64,000 nt of DNA from Heyndrickxia camelliae (lineage in GTDB: Bacteria > Bacillota > Bacilli > Bacillales > Bacillaceae_C), in assembly GCF_002844575.1 (NCBI RefSeq), contig NZ_PIQO01000001.1, forward strand, positions 408,895-472,894. Reading direction: 5' to 3'. Below are positions 44,266-53,806 of this stretch, piece after piece (positions within the stretch are counted from its first letter, which is position 1; every line of letters begins with the position of its first letter). Under the pieces are notes generated by a model that saw only the letters and a program-made list of their open reading frames with translations, did not search any database and was not told where the DNA came from. The translations under genes were made by a program, and so were the position numbers.

Positions 44266-44301
44266 AAGGAGAACGACTTCACGGTTGTTCCCTTTTTTTT
44301 A
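44266..44301 (+). terminator. Terminator after yknV
   Basis: Stem AAGGAGAACGAC / GGTTGTTCCCTT with one G-U pair and a bulge, then eight T. Confidence 0.75.
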
Positions 44302-44456
44302 TGTGTTATTAAAATTATTTTTCTAGCTCAGGGCTTACCTTCTTGCGTAATGCTACGTCTATCCTCCCTACGAAAAGTGAACGTCCGGTAAAATTATTGC
44401 ACTTTAAATTACAATAGCCCAGGAAACTCTGATGTGCAAGGCTACTGCGGTTTTCT

Positions 44457-44477
44457 TATACGTCTTAAGTCCTAATA
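44457..44477. promoter_or_regulatory. Possible LiaR target upstream of liaI
   Basis: ACGTCTTAAGTCCTA, with a CTTAAG core palindrome, lies about 80 bp before liaI. It resembles the GTCTTA-type half-sites reported for Lia/Ces/Vra regulators, but I could not match a full consensus and no clear promoter hexamers follow. Treat as a hypothesis. Confidence 0.25.
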
Positions 44478-44551
44478 AAAAATAAAGCCTGAGATTGTTA
44501 TGGATTCTGTCGATATTTTTTATGATAAGTATATCGAAAGGAGGAAATAAC

Positions 44552-44899
44552 ATGAAAAAGGTATTGATGTTTAGTTTGGCGGTGATTTTAGCTATTGTTG
44601 CTTTATCTAGTCTAGGCCATATCATTGGTCTTGCGATTAGCTTAATTGTCGTGTATATCTCATTTAAACAATTTTTAAAATCACATTCTTTTTGGGGTAA
44701 GTTGCTTTGGGCTTTAATTGGAGTCGTGGGATTAGCTGCAGTCTTAGCAAGTTTACCAGCATTAGCCGGGATATTAGCTATCTATCTGCTTTATGTTGGA
44801 TATAAACACTGGAAAAAAGAGGCGAATGTAGTACAGACAAGTGAAAGCCCATTTGATAACTTTGATCGTCAGTGGGAGGAACTAAAGAAAAAATATTAA
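44552..44899 (+). CDS. liaI: LiaI-like small membrane protein
   Basis: 115-residue membrane protein with three to four hydrophobic segments and a polar C-terminus ending in DRQWEELKKKY. Family identification rests mainly on context: it is followed by a PspA-family protein and by LiaF, LiaS and LiaR homologues, the order of B. subtilis liaI-H-(G)-F-S-R. LiaI anchors LiaH at the membrane under envelope stress. ATG at 44552 follows AAAGGAGG at 7-8 bases. The frame upstream to 44495 is not used. Confidence 0.8.
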   Translation: MKKVLMFSLAVILAIVALSSLGHIIGLAISLIVVYISFKQFLKSHSFWGKLLWALIGVVGLAAVLASLPALAGILAIYLLYVGYKHWKKEANVVQTSESPFDNFDRQWEELKKKY

Positions 44900-44987
44900 A
44901 TTTGAAAAGTCTTCCCTATGACCGCGATGAAATCTACTAGTCGAAAGGCTCTGTAGTTAGACTATAAAAATGCAAAGGAGAATAAAA

Positions 44988-45632
44988 ATGACAAATCTAT
45001 TAGAAAGAATTAAAAATACTGTAATGGCTGACTTACATGAGGTATTAGATAAGAGGGAACAGAAAAATCCAATCTCACTCTTAAATCAATATTTAAGGGA
45101 AAGCGAAAATGAAACAAAAAAAGTTGCGGGATTAATCGAGCGCCAGTATATGTTAAAAGAAGAATTTATAAAGGAATGGAAGCAAGCAGAATACTTAGCA
45201 GATAAGCGCAAAAAGCAAGCGGAGATAGCAAAATTAGCAAATGAACCAGAATTGCATGATGTAGCATTAGAGGAAGAGGGCCGATATAGAGAACAAGCGA
45301 AGAGGCTTCAGCTTGCATATGAACAAGCAGTTACTCAATTAGAAAATTTAGAACGCAAACATCGAGAAATGAAGCTCAAATTGAAAGATATGAACATTAA
45401 AAGATTAGAGCTAATGGGTCGTGAAAATGTAATAAAGGTGAATGAAAAGATTCATTATGTTCTAGATGACTCCATTATGGGGAAGGCAGCATCAAGATTT
45501 GAGGAGACAGAAAGGTATATGGAACATCTTGAGACCCGTATCAATACCGGATATGAGAAAAGCGTGTTGGATGCTCGAATTAGCCAATTAGAAAAGGAAC
45601 TAAAAAATCAAGAAATATCTGTTAATGAATAG
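44988..45632 (+). CDS. liaH: LiaH, PspA/IM30-family membrane-stress protein
   Basis: 214-residue, almost wholly alpha-helical coiled-coil protein of the PspA/IM30 family. It begins MTNLLERIKNTVMADLHEVLDKREQKNP, shortened here to its amphipathic start, and continues with long Lys/Glu/Arg/Gln-rich heptads. In B. subtilis LiaH forms large rings and protects the membrane against cell-wall antibiotics such as bacitracin and daptomycin. ATG 44988 follows AAAGGAGA by 7 bases. ATG 44970 overlaps upstream of that site. Co-transcribed with liaI. Confidence 0.9.
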   Translation: MTNLLERIKNTVMADLHEVLDKREQKNPISLLNQYLRESENETKKVAGLIERQYMLKEEFIKEWKQAEYLADKRKKQAEIAKLANEPELHDVALEEEGRYREQAKRLQLAYEQAVTQLENLERKHREMKLKLKDMNIKRLELMGRENVIKVNEKIHYVLDDSIMGKAASRFEETERYMEHLETRINTGYEKSVLDARISQLEKELKNQEISVNE

Positions 45633-45676
45633 AGTGTACATGGTAATATTAAAGACGGGTATATTCAGAATATCAT

Positions 45677-45701
45677 ATCTCCCTTTACAATAAAGGGAGA
45701 T
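45677..45701. other. Perfect hairpin between liaH and liaF
   Basis: 11-bp arms ATCTCCCTTTA / TAAAGGGAGAT around CAA. No proper U-run follows (TACGCTATTTC), so it may be a leaky terminator or an RNA stabilising or processing element separating liaIH from liaFSR. Confidence 0.7.
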
Positions 45702-45753
45702 TACGCTATTTCTATCGAAGGTATTCTTTTAAAGAGGCAAAAGGAGGCAGCAA

Positions 45754-46473
45754 ATGAAAAAACTATTTGAACATACATCTCTTTCCTGGATAATCATTGT
45801 TGCCATTATTGGAATATTATTTGAAATATCGTTTCGAACTGATTCTTTATTTGGACTCGCTTTTGCCGCAATTTTAATTTATTTCGCAAACAAAAAGAGC
45901 GGGACTACCACAGGAATGATTTGTCTCATCGTAGGCATCTCCATTGCGGTCATTATCGTTATATCTACCTTCTTTTTTAAGTTCATCCTTTTTTGTTTAC
46001 TAATTTTCTATTTTTTTAAGTACAGGAAAAAGAAGAAACTAGCAAAAACGATAAAGGTTGAAACGATAGAGCCATTATCTGAAAGAAAAATGTACAGAAA
46101 ACAGCCATTTATCACGAATAAGCTGTTCGGCAGTCAGAAGGTAGTTAATCATGTCTTTGAATGGGATGATATCAATATTCAAACAGGGATTGGAGACACG
46201 GTAATCGACTTAAGTATGACAATGCTTCCATTAGGAGAATCCATTGTAATTGTAAGAGGGCTCATTGGTAACATTCAATTACTTATACCATATGATGTGG
46301 GGTATTCCATCAATCATTCAACATTTACAGGTAACATAAAGTTGCACGGTAAACAAGAAAAATTACTAAACCAAAATATTATATGCTACTCTGATAACTT
46401 TAATGATGCAACTAGAAAAGTGAAAATTATCACTTCAATTTCCTTTGGAGATATTGAGGTGAAACATATATGA
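45754..46473 (+). CDS. liaF: LiaF, membrane inhibitor of the LiaRS system
   Basis: 239-residue protein with an N-terminal membrane region of three to four helices (residues 10-90), a basic KYRKKKKL linker and a C-terminal domain typical of LiaF (DIQTGIGDTVIDLS pattern, here NIQTGIGDTVIDLS, then GNIQLLIPYDVGYSI). LiaF keeps LiaS inactive in unstressed cells. Start ATG after AAAGGAGG. Its end overlaps the liaS start by 4 bases (ATGA), showing coupling. Confidence 0.9.
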   Translation: MKKLFEHTSLSWIIIVAIIGILFEISFRTDSLFGLAFAAILIYFANKKSGTTTGMICLIVGISIAVIIVISTFFFKFILFCLLIFYFFKYRKKKKLAKTIKVETIEPLSERKMYRKQPFITNKLFGSQKVVNHVFEWDDINIQTGIGDTVIDLSMTMLPLGESIVIVRGLIGNIQLLIPYDVGYSINHSTFTGNIKLHGKQEKLLNQNIICYSDNFNDATRKVKIITSISFGDIEVKHI

Positions 46474-47513
46474 GTATACAAAGATCCTTTATATACTATT
46501 TCTGTTCCTTTTCCATTATTATTGCTACCTTCACGACAGTCATCTATTGTATATCCGTCCAGACTGATTGGTATCAGGCGCTTTTTTTTACGCAAATTTT
46601 TCTTATTCCAGTTGTCGTTTTTATCCTATTAACGAGTTTAATTGTCGGCGGCATTTTTGGATTAGTAATAGGATTCTTTGTGAAAAAGAAACTGGAGGAA
46701 GTAGGTTCCAATTTAGTGGAGCTGGAAAAAGGGGATTTTCATGCTTCAGGACTCCCACAAGAGAAAATAAAGGAGATTTCCTATCTTTACGAAAGGTTAT
46801 CCGCTATTCAGAAGAGATTCGAGAATCAAGTGAAAGCATCACAAAAATTAGCGAGTGAAAAAGCTGATTGGAGTGAGAAAATGAAGCAGGAAGTGTTGTC
46901 TCAGGAAAGAAATCGTCTAGCAAGAGAATTGCATGATTCTGTTAGCCAACAATTGTTTGCTGCTAATATGCTTTTGTCAGCTATAAATCAAAATCCAAAC
47001 CCTGACTCCCTAGTAATAAAAAAGCAAATGAACTTAGTGGAAGAAATCATTAGTGAATCTCAATCCGAAATGAGAGCACTTCTTTTGCATTTACGACCAA
47101 TACAATTGGAAGGGAAAGCGTTAAAAGTAGGGATAGAAGAGTTGCTTCTTGAATTAACCGCTAAACTTCCAATGAAGGTAACATATAATATCGATGATGT
47201 ACACTTGGATAAAGGAGTGGAAGATCATTTATTCAGAATTGTTCAGGAATCAATTTCTAATACACTTCGTCACGCAAAGGCAAAATTACTGGAGCTTCAC
47301 TTAATAAATCGTCAGCAATTTGTACTGCTTAAAATAATTGACAATGGTATTGGTTATGAAATGGGTAAGGAAAAAGCAGGTTCATACGGATTGCAAAATA
47401 TTCGTGAAAGGGCAGCGGAAATTGGCGGAACAGTAAAAATGATTAGCTTTCCGCAAAAAGGAACTAGTATTGAAGTAAGAGTGCCGATCATTGAAGCGGA
47501 AAGGATGGGATAA
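46470..47513 (+). CDS. liaS: LiaS, envelope-stress histidine kinase
   Basis: 347-residue NarL-type sensor kinase with two transmembrane helices (about residues 8-28 and 43-72) separated by a very short extracellular loop, as in intramembrane-sensing kinases. A HAMP-like segment follows, then the HisKA_3 box [12 protein letters not shown] with His155 and the ATPase motifs DNGIGYE and [12 protein letters not shown]. It senses lipid II-targeting antibiotics through LiaF. Overlaps liaF by 4 bases. liaR starts 2 bases after its stop. Confidence 0.92.
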   Translation: MSIQRSFIYYFCSFSIIIATFTTVIYCISVQTDWYQALFFTQIFLIPVVVFILLTSLIVGGIFGLVIGFFVKKKLEEVGSNLVELEKGDFHASGLPQEKIKEISYLYERLSAIQKRFENQVKASQKLASEKADWSEKMKQEVLSQERNRLARELHDSVSQQLFAANMLLSAINQNPNPDSLVIKKQMNLVEEIISESQSEMRALLLHLRPIQLEGKALKVGIEELLLELTAKLPMKVTYNIDDVHLDKGVEDHLFRIVQESISNTLRHAKAKLLELHLINRQQFVLLKIIDNGIGYEMGKEKAGSYGLQNIRERAAEIGGTVKMISFPQKGTSIEVRVPIIEAERMG

Positions 47514-47514
47514 G

Positions 47515-48153
47515 ATGATAAAGGTATTATTAGTTGACGATCATGAAATGGTTAGAATTGGAGTTTCTGCTTTTTTATCCATTCAACAGGATATTGAAGT
47601 TGTTGGAGAAGCAGATAGCGGGGAAAAGGGCGTGGAGTTAGCGCTGACCTTACGCCCTGATATAATCTTAATGGATTTAGTAATGGGTGGTATGGATGGT
47701 ATTGAAGCAACGAAAGCGATTCTGAAGGAATGGCCGGAAGCAAAAATAATTATTGTAACTAGTTTTCTTGACGATGAAAAAGTTTATCCTGCTTTAGAAG
47801 CAGGTGCTACAAGTTACATGTTAAAAACCTCAAAGGCAAGTGAAATTGCCGAAGCAGTTCGTTCAACTTATGCGGGGCAATCTGTTTTGGAACCGCAGGT
47901 AACCGGAAAAATGATGACGCGAATGAAGCAAGGGAATAAACGCCCGCTGCATGATGATCTAACAAATCGCGAAATTGAAATCCTTCTATTAATGGCAGAA
48001 GGTAAATCCAATCAAGAAATTGCAGATGAATTGTTTATAGCGCTAAAGACAGTTAAAACACATGTAAGTAATATTTTAAGCAAGCTTGAGGTGCAAGACC
48101 GGACACAAGCTGTTATCTACGCATTTAAACATCAATTAATTAAAGAATCGTAA
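47515..48153 (+). CDS. liaR: LiaR, NarL-type response regulator
   Basis: 212-residue response regulator. Receiver domain with DDH, phospho-acceptor Asp54 in [12 protein letters not shown], Thr/Ser and Lys in VTSF and MLKTSKAS. C-terminal LuxR-type helix-turn-helix [27 protein letters not shown] shortened, then [13 protein letters not shown]. It activates the liaIH promoter. ATG 47515 is used rather than the frame start at 47491 inside liaS. Its stop is 3 bases from the end of the convergent XdhC-like gene and no terminator is seen between them. Confidence 0.93.
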   Translation: MIKVLLVDDHEMVRIGVSAFLSIQQDIEVVGEADSGEKGVELALTLRPDIILMDLVMGGMDGIEATKAILKEWPEAKIIIVTSFLDDEKVYPALEAGATSYMLKTSKASEIAEAVRSTYAGQSVLEPQVTGKMMTRMKQGNKRPLHDDLTNREIEILLLMAEGKSNQEIADELFIALKTVKTHVSNILSKLEVQDRTQAVIYAFKHQLIKES

Positions 48154-48156
48154 CAG

Positions 48157-49176
48157 CTATATGCTTAATAATTGATGACGGACCTCAATTATTTGTGCCA
48201 TAATGCTTACACTAATTTCATCGGGACCCTCTGCATAAATATTTAATCCAATGGGAAAATGGATTTTCTTTTTCTGTGCTGAATTTAACGTACTTATTAA
48301 TCTTTCAGTCCGTTTTTTCGACCCTAAGATGCCGATATATGCGGTTTTCTCAAATGGTAAGTTCTCTAATATTTGTTTATCCCTTTGGAAGTGATGGTTC
48401 ATAATAATAACAAAATCGGAGTCATTTATTGTATGATGTTGAAAAAATACAGATGGATGATCGTTTATTAACTTTTCAACAGTTGGAAAAAAGTCTCGAT
48501 TACATCGGCTTTCACGGGGATCAATCATTATTACCGAAAAATCCAAGCTGGAAGCAAGCCTTGCAAGAGGCTCTGCATCGGGTCCAGCTCCAAAAATATA
48601 TAACTGGTTTTTGGGATAATTTTTTTCAAGTAAAAAGTCGTCCCCAGAAATTGTGGCAATTTTTACTTTATCAGTTGAATGTATAAAAGCATAAAGGAGT
48701 CGTGAAATATCGATGTCCAATTTCTTTTTTTCATTAGTGATCTGCTGGCCCTCCCATGTAAAGAGATATGTCTCATGCTTCTGTTTATTTATAAGAGGCT
48801 TAATCGTAATGATTCTTTTACCATTAAATAAATTTTTTTTGAGTGTAGATATATTGGAATCGTAAATAAACGGCTCAATAAAAATTTCTATTTTCCCATT
48901 GCATCCAACACCCCATGTAAAATCTTCTTCATCCTGCAAATCATAAATGACTCTTTTGGAGCGTTGGGTTTTCATAACCTCAATGGAGTGAATAGCCAAA
49001 TCATCTTCTAAGCAGCCGGCACTGATGCTTCCAAAACGCCTCCCATCCTCCCAAAACAGCATTTTTGCACCAATTTTTCGATAAGAAGATCCATGAATAC
49101 GTATAATGGTAGCTAGTGCTAATTTATCCTTTTCACATCTCTCCACTTGTTCTAATATTCTGCATAGGTCATTCAA
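48157..49176 (-). CDS. XdhC/CoxI-family protein (PucA-like)
   Basis: 339-residue protein with an N-terminal XdhC/CoxI domain (GSSYRKIGAKMLF, SAGCLEDDLA, GVGCNGKIEIFIEP) and a C-terminal NAD-binding-like domain (LYIFGAGPDAEPLARLAS, IGILGSKKRTERL). Family members insert or sulfurate the molybdenum cofactor of xanthine dehydrogenase. B. subtilis PucA is similar in size. No molybdoenzyme gene is nearby, so the partner is elsewhere or lost. The start is TTG at 49176, preceded by GAGGTGA. The ATG-containing frame there is different. Confidence 0.83.
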   Translation of the reverse strand: MNDLCRILEQVERCEKDKLALATIIRIHGSSYRKIGAKMLFWEDGRRFGSISAGCLEDDLAIHSIEVMKTQRSKRVIYDLQDEEDFTWGVGCNGKIEIFIEPFIYDSNISTLKKNLFNGKRIITIKPLINKQKHETYLFTWEGQQITNEKKKLDIDISRLLYAFIHSTDKVKIATISGDDFLLEKNYPKNQLYIFGAGPDAEPLARLASSLDFSVIMIDPRESRCNRDFFPTVEKLINDHPSVFFQHHTINDSDFVIIMNHHFQRDKQILENLPFEKTAYIGILGSKKRTERLISTLNSAQKKKIHFPIGLNIYAEGPDEISVSIMAQIIEVRHQLLSI

Positions 49177-49328
49177 GTCATTTCACCTCAAATAATTTGA
49201 AAACTTTCCATCCTATTAATGAGTATGCAAAAATGGAAAAGATTATTTTCTTTGATAAAATAGATATAATGAAATAAGAAATCCTTCTTCATCAATTTGG
49301 TGTTGTTGTTTTGGAAAGGGTGGAGGAC

Positions 49329-50342
49329 ATGAGTTTAGAAGTATTAGGAATCACAGCCCTTTGGATATTTCTATATGGATATTTAATGGTAGCCTCGATT
49401 GATTTTGGCGCTGGTTTTTTTGCTTTTTATGGGAAATGGACTAAACAGGACCATATTATAAACCATTTGGTTAGAAGGTATATATCGCCTGTTTGGGAGG
49501 TAACAAATGTCTTCTTTGTCTTTTTCCTAGTAGGATTGGTTGGATTTTTTCCGGATACGGCTTTTTACTTTGGAACGGCATTACTGATTCCAGGTAGTAT
49601 TGCATTATTGTTAATTGTGATTAGAGGCTCGTTCTATGCATTTGGAAATTACGGATCAAAAGATAATCTTCCTTATTTATTTGTATATGGGGCAACAGGA
49701 CTGTTAATACCTGCATCTCTATCGACTGCTTTAACGATATCGGAGGGAGGCTTTCTTTCTCAAAAAGGCGTCCATGTAGATTTTTTGGCGAAGCAATTGT
49801 TTTTGAGTCCATATTCATGGAGTGTGGTATTTCTTGCTATTGTTTCCGTATTATTTATTAGTGCAGGATTTCTAACCTTTTATGCAGATCGGGCAAATGA
49901 TATTGAAGCAAGAGAAATTTTAAGAAAGTTTGCTTTATTTTGGAGTACTCCCACTATTATCGCGAGTTTTCTTGTTTTTATTGCTTTGAACGAACATAAT
50001 AGCAAACATTTTGAAAAGGCAATGCATTTATGGTGGATGTTTGGATTATCGCTTATATTTTTCATGATAGCTTCTTTTTTAATCCATAAACGTAAACTGT
50101 TTGGAACAGCATTTATAATGATTATGCTGCAGTTCTTTTTTGCCTTTTTCGGGTATGGAGCATCACATTTGCCTTACATTCTCTATCCATTCATCACGAT
50201 TCATGCTAGTGTAACAAACCCATCAATGGGAACTGCGCTTGTCTTTGCGTTTATTGCAAGTCTATGCCTACTTATTCCTGCGTTATACCTATTAATGAAA
50301 CTATTTCTATTTGATGCGGATTATAATAAAAGGAAGAAATAA
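49329..50342 (+). CDS. CydB-like cytochrome bd oxidase subunit II (YthB-like), no CydA adjacent
   Basis: 337-residue polytopic membrane protein with about eight helices. Family traits: LWIFLYGYLMVASIDFGAGFF at the N-terminus, then SPVWEVTNVFFVFFLVGLVGFFP, and IRGSFYAFGNYG. It resembles YthB more than canonical CydB. The partner subunit I, which binds the haems, is normally encoded just upstream, but the upstream gene is the opposite-strand XdhC-like gene. The start near GGTGGAGGAC is uncertain (GTG 49320 or TTG 49311 possible). Confidence 0.8.
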   Translation: MSLEVLGITALWIFLYGYLMVASIDFGAGFFAFYGKWTKQDHIINHLVRRYISPVWEVTNVFFVFFLVGLVGFFPDTAFYFGTALLIPGSIALLLIVIRGSFYAFGNYGSKDNLPYLFVYGATGLLIPASLSTALTISEGGFLSQKGVHVDFLAKQLFLSPYSWSVVFLAIVSVLFISAGFLTFYADRANDIEAREILRKFALFWSTPTIIASFLVFIALNEHNSKHFEKAMHLWWMFGLSLIFFMIASFLIHKRKLFGTAFIMIMLQFFFAFFGYGASHLPYILYPFITIHASVTNPSMGTALVFAFIASLCLLIPALYLLMKLFLFDADYNKRKK

Positions 50343-50418
50343 TGAAATACCAACTATTTCGATTATATTTATATAATGGTTGCTAGAATAGTAGAAGAAA
50401 TAGAAAAGGGGAATGGCA

Positions 50419-51084
50419 GTGAAAAAAGAATTTGTTGTGATTGGTTTAGGTCGATTCGGGGGAAGTATATGTAAGGCGTTAATAGAACAGGGAATGGAAG
50501 TTTTAGTAATCGATCGCGATGAAGCACGAATTGATGAATTTGCTTCAATTGCTACACATGCCGTTATTGCAGATTCAACAGATGAAACAGTCCTAAAAAG
50601 TTTAGGGATCCGTAATTTTGATCATGTGATTGTAGCGATTGGTGCAGATATACAAGCAAGTATTCTTACTACCTTAATGCTGAAGGAAATAGGGGTAAAG
50701 AGAGTTACCGCTAAGGCACAAAATGATTATCACGCAAAAGTTCTGCATAAGATTGGAGCAGATAATGTTGTGCACCCAGAGAGAGATATGGGAAAAAGAA
50801 TCGCACATAATATTGTTTCCAAAAGTATTTTAGATTATATTGAGCTTTCCGATAAATATAGTATAGTGGAAATTGCATCCAATGATTTACTAGCAGGAAA
50901 TACTATTCTTGATCTTAATATTCGTGCAAAATATGGGATTACAATCGTAGCTATAAGAAGAGGGGCCTCTGTCATAGTTTCACCCCAAGCCCATAATGTA
51001 ATAGAGCGAGATGATGTATTAATCGTCATTGGTGAAATAGAAAATATTAATCGCTTTGAAAAGGATCTATTATTAGATAAATAA
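50419..51084 (+). CDS. ktrC: KtrC, cytosolic RCK subunit of a potassium transporter
   Basis: 221-residue regulator with an N-terminal Rossmann RCK domain (VVIGLGRFGGSICKAL, VIDRDEARIDEFA, TAKAQNDYHAKVLHKIGAD) and a C-terminal RCK_C domain. It gates the KtrD channel and, in B. subtilis, is inhibited by c-di-AMP. GTG at 50419 follows AAAAGGGG with proper spacing and gives MKKEFVVIG as in the family. ATG 50413 has almost none. Convergent with rnjA, as in B. subtilis. Confidence 0.93.
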   Translation: MKKEFVVIGLGRFGGSICKALIEQGMEVLVIDRDEARIDEFASIATHAVIADSTDETVLKSLGIRNFDHVIVAIGADIQASILTTLMLKEIGVKRVTAKAQNDYHAKVLHKIGADNVVHPERDMGKRIAHNIVSKSILDYIELSDKYSIVEIASNDLLAGNTILDLNIRAKYGITIVAIRRGASVIVSPQAHNVIERDDVLIVIGEIENINRFEKDLLLDK

Positions 51085-51113
51085 AAAAATGGCAGTGTAG
51101 CTGCCATTTTTTT
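51083..51113. terminator. Bidirectional terminator between ktrC and rnjA
   Basis: Stem AAAAAAATGGCAG / CTGCCATTTTTTT around a 5-base loop. It begins at the ktrC stop. Confidence 0.9.
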
Positions 51114-51121
51114 TCGCCTGA

Positions 51122-52789
51122 TTAAACCTCCATAATAATCGGCATAATCATAGGTCGACGTTTTGTCTTTTCGTATAGGAACGGTGCGAGTGTATCCGTT
51201 ATTTCATTTTTAATTTCCGTCCACTGCGATGTTTTTCTTTCCATCACTTTATTTAAATGCTTTGTAATTAAACTTTGTGCTTCGTTAATTAAATCACCGG
51301 ATTCACGCATGTAGACAAAACCTCTCGAAATGATATCCGGACCAGATGCAATCTTAAATTCATTCATATTAATGGAAACAACAACTACTACAAGTCCTTC
51401 TTCTGAAAGGATTCTGCGATCGCGCAATACAATATTACCGATATCTCCAATACCGTTTCCGTCAATATAAACATTTCCAGACGGTATTTTTCCAGCTACC
51501 TGTGCAACATCATTGCCGAGTGCGAGAACTTCGCCATTATCCATGATAAAGCAATTTTCTTCTGGAACACCGCAATCAATAGCAAGTTGAGCGTGCATTC
51601 TTTGCATACGGTATTCTCCGTGAATAGGCATAAAGAATTTTGGTTTAATTAATCTCAACATTAATTTTTGTTCTTGTTGACCGCCATGACCAGAAGTATG
51701 GATATCATTTAATGGTCCATAAATTACATCGGCGCCAGCACGATATAATAAGTTAATCGTTCTATTTACGCTAATAGTGTTACCTGGAATAGGCGATGAT
51801 GAAAAGACTACCGTGTCACCTGGCTGGATTTGAATTTGTCTGTGTGTACCACCGGCAATTCTCGATAAGGCAGCCATTGGTTCACCCTGACTACCTGTAC
51901 AAAGAATCGTCACTTTATTTGCAGGTAGACGATTAATTTGTCCAGCATCTATGAACGTATCCTTTGGGCATTGAATATAACCTAGTTCATGTCCAATTTC
52001 GATAGCTGCTTCCATACTGCGTCCAAAAACAGCAATTTTACGTCCATTGGCTACTGCTGCCTGTGCAACTTGCTGAAGTCGGTGTATGTTAGAAGCAAAT
52101 GTAGCAAATATGATACGCCCATCTACCTTCCTAAAAATGTCCTGAATACTTTCTCCAACACGTCTTTCTGACATCGTAAAATTTGGAACTTCACTGTTGG
52201 TACTATCGGATAATAGGCATAGTACGCCTTCTTTACCGATTTCCGCCATTTTAGTCAAATTTGCCGGCTCACCAACTGGAGTGAAATCAAATTTGAAATC
52301 TCCGGTATGCACAATGTTTCCTGGCGGAGTTTTTACAACAATTCCGTAAGAGTCGGGGATGCTATGGGTTGTTCGGAAAAAGGTAACAGATGTTTTTCTA
52401 AACTTGATCACATCATCCTCGTGTATTTCGTGAAGCGTGGTTTGTCTTAATAAACCATGCTCTTCTAATTTGTTTTTTAACAGTCCGAGCGCAAGCTTTC
52501 CGCCGTAAATAGGAATATTTACTTGTCTAAGAAGATAAGGAATACCACCTATATGGTCCTCGTGTCCGTGAGTGATGAATAATCCTTTTATCTTATCAAC
52601 ATTCTTTACTAAATATGAATAGTCAGGTATTACATAATCAATTCCAAGCAATTCATCTTCCGGAAACTTAATTCCTGCATCAATTAATATAATTTCGTCC
52701 TGAAACTGTACGCCATAAGTATTTTTTCCGATTTCACCTAAACCGCCAAGGGCGAAAACCGCTGTCTGATCGTTTTTTACAAATTTCAT
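51122..52789 (-). CDS. rnjA: Ribonuclease J1
   Basis: 555-residue metallo-beta-lactamase/beta-CASP ribonuclease with endo- and 5'-3' exonucleolytic activity, central to mRNA turnover and rRNA maturation. The metal site [10 protein letters not shown] has His74, His76, Asp78 and His79. Later motifs are [15 protein letters not shown] and the C-terminal GHGGQQEQK and PIHGEYRM. Encoded 4 bases downstream of rpoY on the minus strand, so the two form an operon, as in B. subtilis ykzG-ykqC. Confidence 0.96.
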   Translation of the reverse strand: MKFVKNDQTAVFALGGLGEIGKNTYGVQFQDEIILIDAGIKFPEDELLGIDYVIPDYSYLVKNVDKIKGLFITHGHEDHIGGIPYLLRQVNIPIYGGKLALGLLKNKLEEHGLLRQTTLHEIHEDDVIKFRKTSVTFFRTTHSIPDSYGIVVKTPPGNIVHTGDFKFDFTPVGEPANLTKMAEIGKEGVLCLLSDSTNSEVPNFTMSERRVGESIQDIFRKVDGRIIFATFASNIHRLQQVAQAAVANGRKIAVFGRSMEAAIEIGHELGYIQCPKDTFIDAGQINRLPANKVTILCTGSQGEPMAALSRIAGGTHRQIQIQPGDTVVFSSSPIPGNTISVNRTINLLYRAGADVIYGPLNDIHTSGHGGQQEQKLMLRLIKPKFFMPIHGEYRMQRMHAQLAIDCGVPEENCFIMDNGEVLALGNDVAQVAGKIPSGNVYIDGNGIGDIGNIVLRDRRILSEEGLVVVVVSINMNEFKIASGPDIISRGFVYMRESGDLINEAQSLITKHLNKVMERKTSQWTEIKNEITDTLAPFLYEKTKRRPMIMPIIMEV

Positions 52790-52793
52790 ATAA

Positions 52794-53006
52794 TTACCTA
52801 ATCTCCGTTATTTTGAAATATTCTTGTTGTTTTTCGTATTCATAGTACGGTCCTTCAACGAGTTGTACAAATTCAATATTAATTGGGCGGTCTTTAAGTA
52901 ATTGGCGTGCTTCACGTTCCGAATTTGCTTCTAAGAAAATAGTTTTTGTTTTTTCTCGAACTGGTACTTCATATTTGTCTTCTTGAAAATACACTTTATA
53001 CATCAT
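52794..53006 (-). CDS. rpoY: RNA polymerase epsilon subunit (YkzG)
   Basis: 70-residue DUF1447 protein, a small Firmicutes-specific RNA polymerase subunit. It begins [20 protein letters not shown], with [16 protein letters not shown] near the end, matching the family along its length. The first of two tandem ATG codons is used, 7-8 bases after AGGAGAG. It is the first gene of the operon with rnjA. A TATAAT about 40 bp upstream on the minus strand may be its -10. Confidence 0.93.
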   Translation of the reverse strand: MMYKVYFQEDKYEVPVREKTKTIFLEANSEREARQLLKDRPINIEFVQLVEGPYYEYEKQQEYFKITEIR

Positions 53007-53114
53007 CTTTCTTCTCTCCTAACTCCGTTTTCAATTGTAACTTTTTCTATTATATAAAAAGTTAACAAGATTTTCATGTTATTTTCATCATTAGATTAAA
53101 TGATGAAGGTAATT

Positions 53115-53144
53115 TATAAAGAAGAATCCCTCATGGTTGAGGGA
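53115..53144 (-). terminator. Terminator-like hairpin upstream of rpoY, minus strand
   Basis: Stem TCCCTCA / TGAGGGA with a 4-base loop, followed on the minus strand by TTCTTCTTT. It would end any minus-strand transcript coming from the possible peptide gene at 53289-53360. Confidence 0.5.
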
Positions 53145-53806
53145 CAACTCATTATCCGTTTTTTATCAATCGTTTTCTAAAATATTCCTAAGAATAATTT
53201 TCTTTGGGAAGGCATTTTCTCCTTAATGGAATCCATTAAATGATGGAAGAATTTATTTAATTGGACTTTATTTGAAGAAAAGTGCATTTCATGCAATTTG
53301 TTTTTTTCTTAGTAAATCGTTCCATTGTTTAGCCAGCTTTTTCCTAAGCCTTTTTAACATGGCGAATCACTCCTACCTATTATTTTAATGAAATCTGCTG
53401 GAAAGTAAAGGCGGACAAGAATTTCTTATTCATAGTATGTGTAAAAATAGCAGTATCTCTCTTGGCTAATATTGGATTACATAAGGAAATGGACAGACAA
53501 AAAGGTAAGAAATAGCCGATTTCACAAATTAAAAATAACTCGGATCAATGAACTTCCATTAATATGAATTTTAAATAAGTTAATGAAAAAATATTTTTCG
53601 AATTATATTTGGTACTTTTGTTTCCTATAAAATCTCTCCTGTATTACATATATTACACATGATGCCAAATCTATTAAAAAAGTCATATCTTCTATATTCA
53701 GGCATAAATATGAAGGGAATCTATTAAAAAAAGGACACAATCTTCTATTGATAAAATTTAGAATTATTTATATAGTTAAAATCCAACGAATAAAGGAGGA
53801 TAAATC
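53145..53806. other. Long intergenic region between rpoY and ykyA
   Basis: About 660 bp without an established gene, very AT-rich. It holds one credible micro-ORF on the minus strand and AT-rich promoter-like DNA before 53807. B. subtilis carries ykrA and defB in this interval. Neither is present, though a deformylase gene lies at 36.1 kb. Confidence 0.6.
53289..53360 (-). CDS. Possible 23-residue cationic amphipathic peptide
   Basis: ATG preceded on the minus strand by GGTAGGAGTGATT with about 10-base spacing. The peptide starts MLKRLRKKLAKQWNDLLRKK: nine Lys or Arg in 23 residues, with Leu and Trp spaced to form one hydrophobic face. The stop follows after QIA. Such a composition resembles membrane-active or RNA-associated micro-proteins. 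No family is recognised and chance cannot be excluded. Confidence 0.4.
   Translation of the reverse strand: MLKRLRKKLAKQWNDLLRKKQIA

Noticed and set aside
44305-44551. Possible riboswitch or leader before liaI
   Set aside because: No known aptamer pattern could be matched. Potential pairings are short or far apart, and the operon is expected to be controlled by LiaR.
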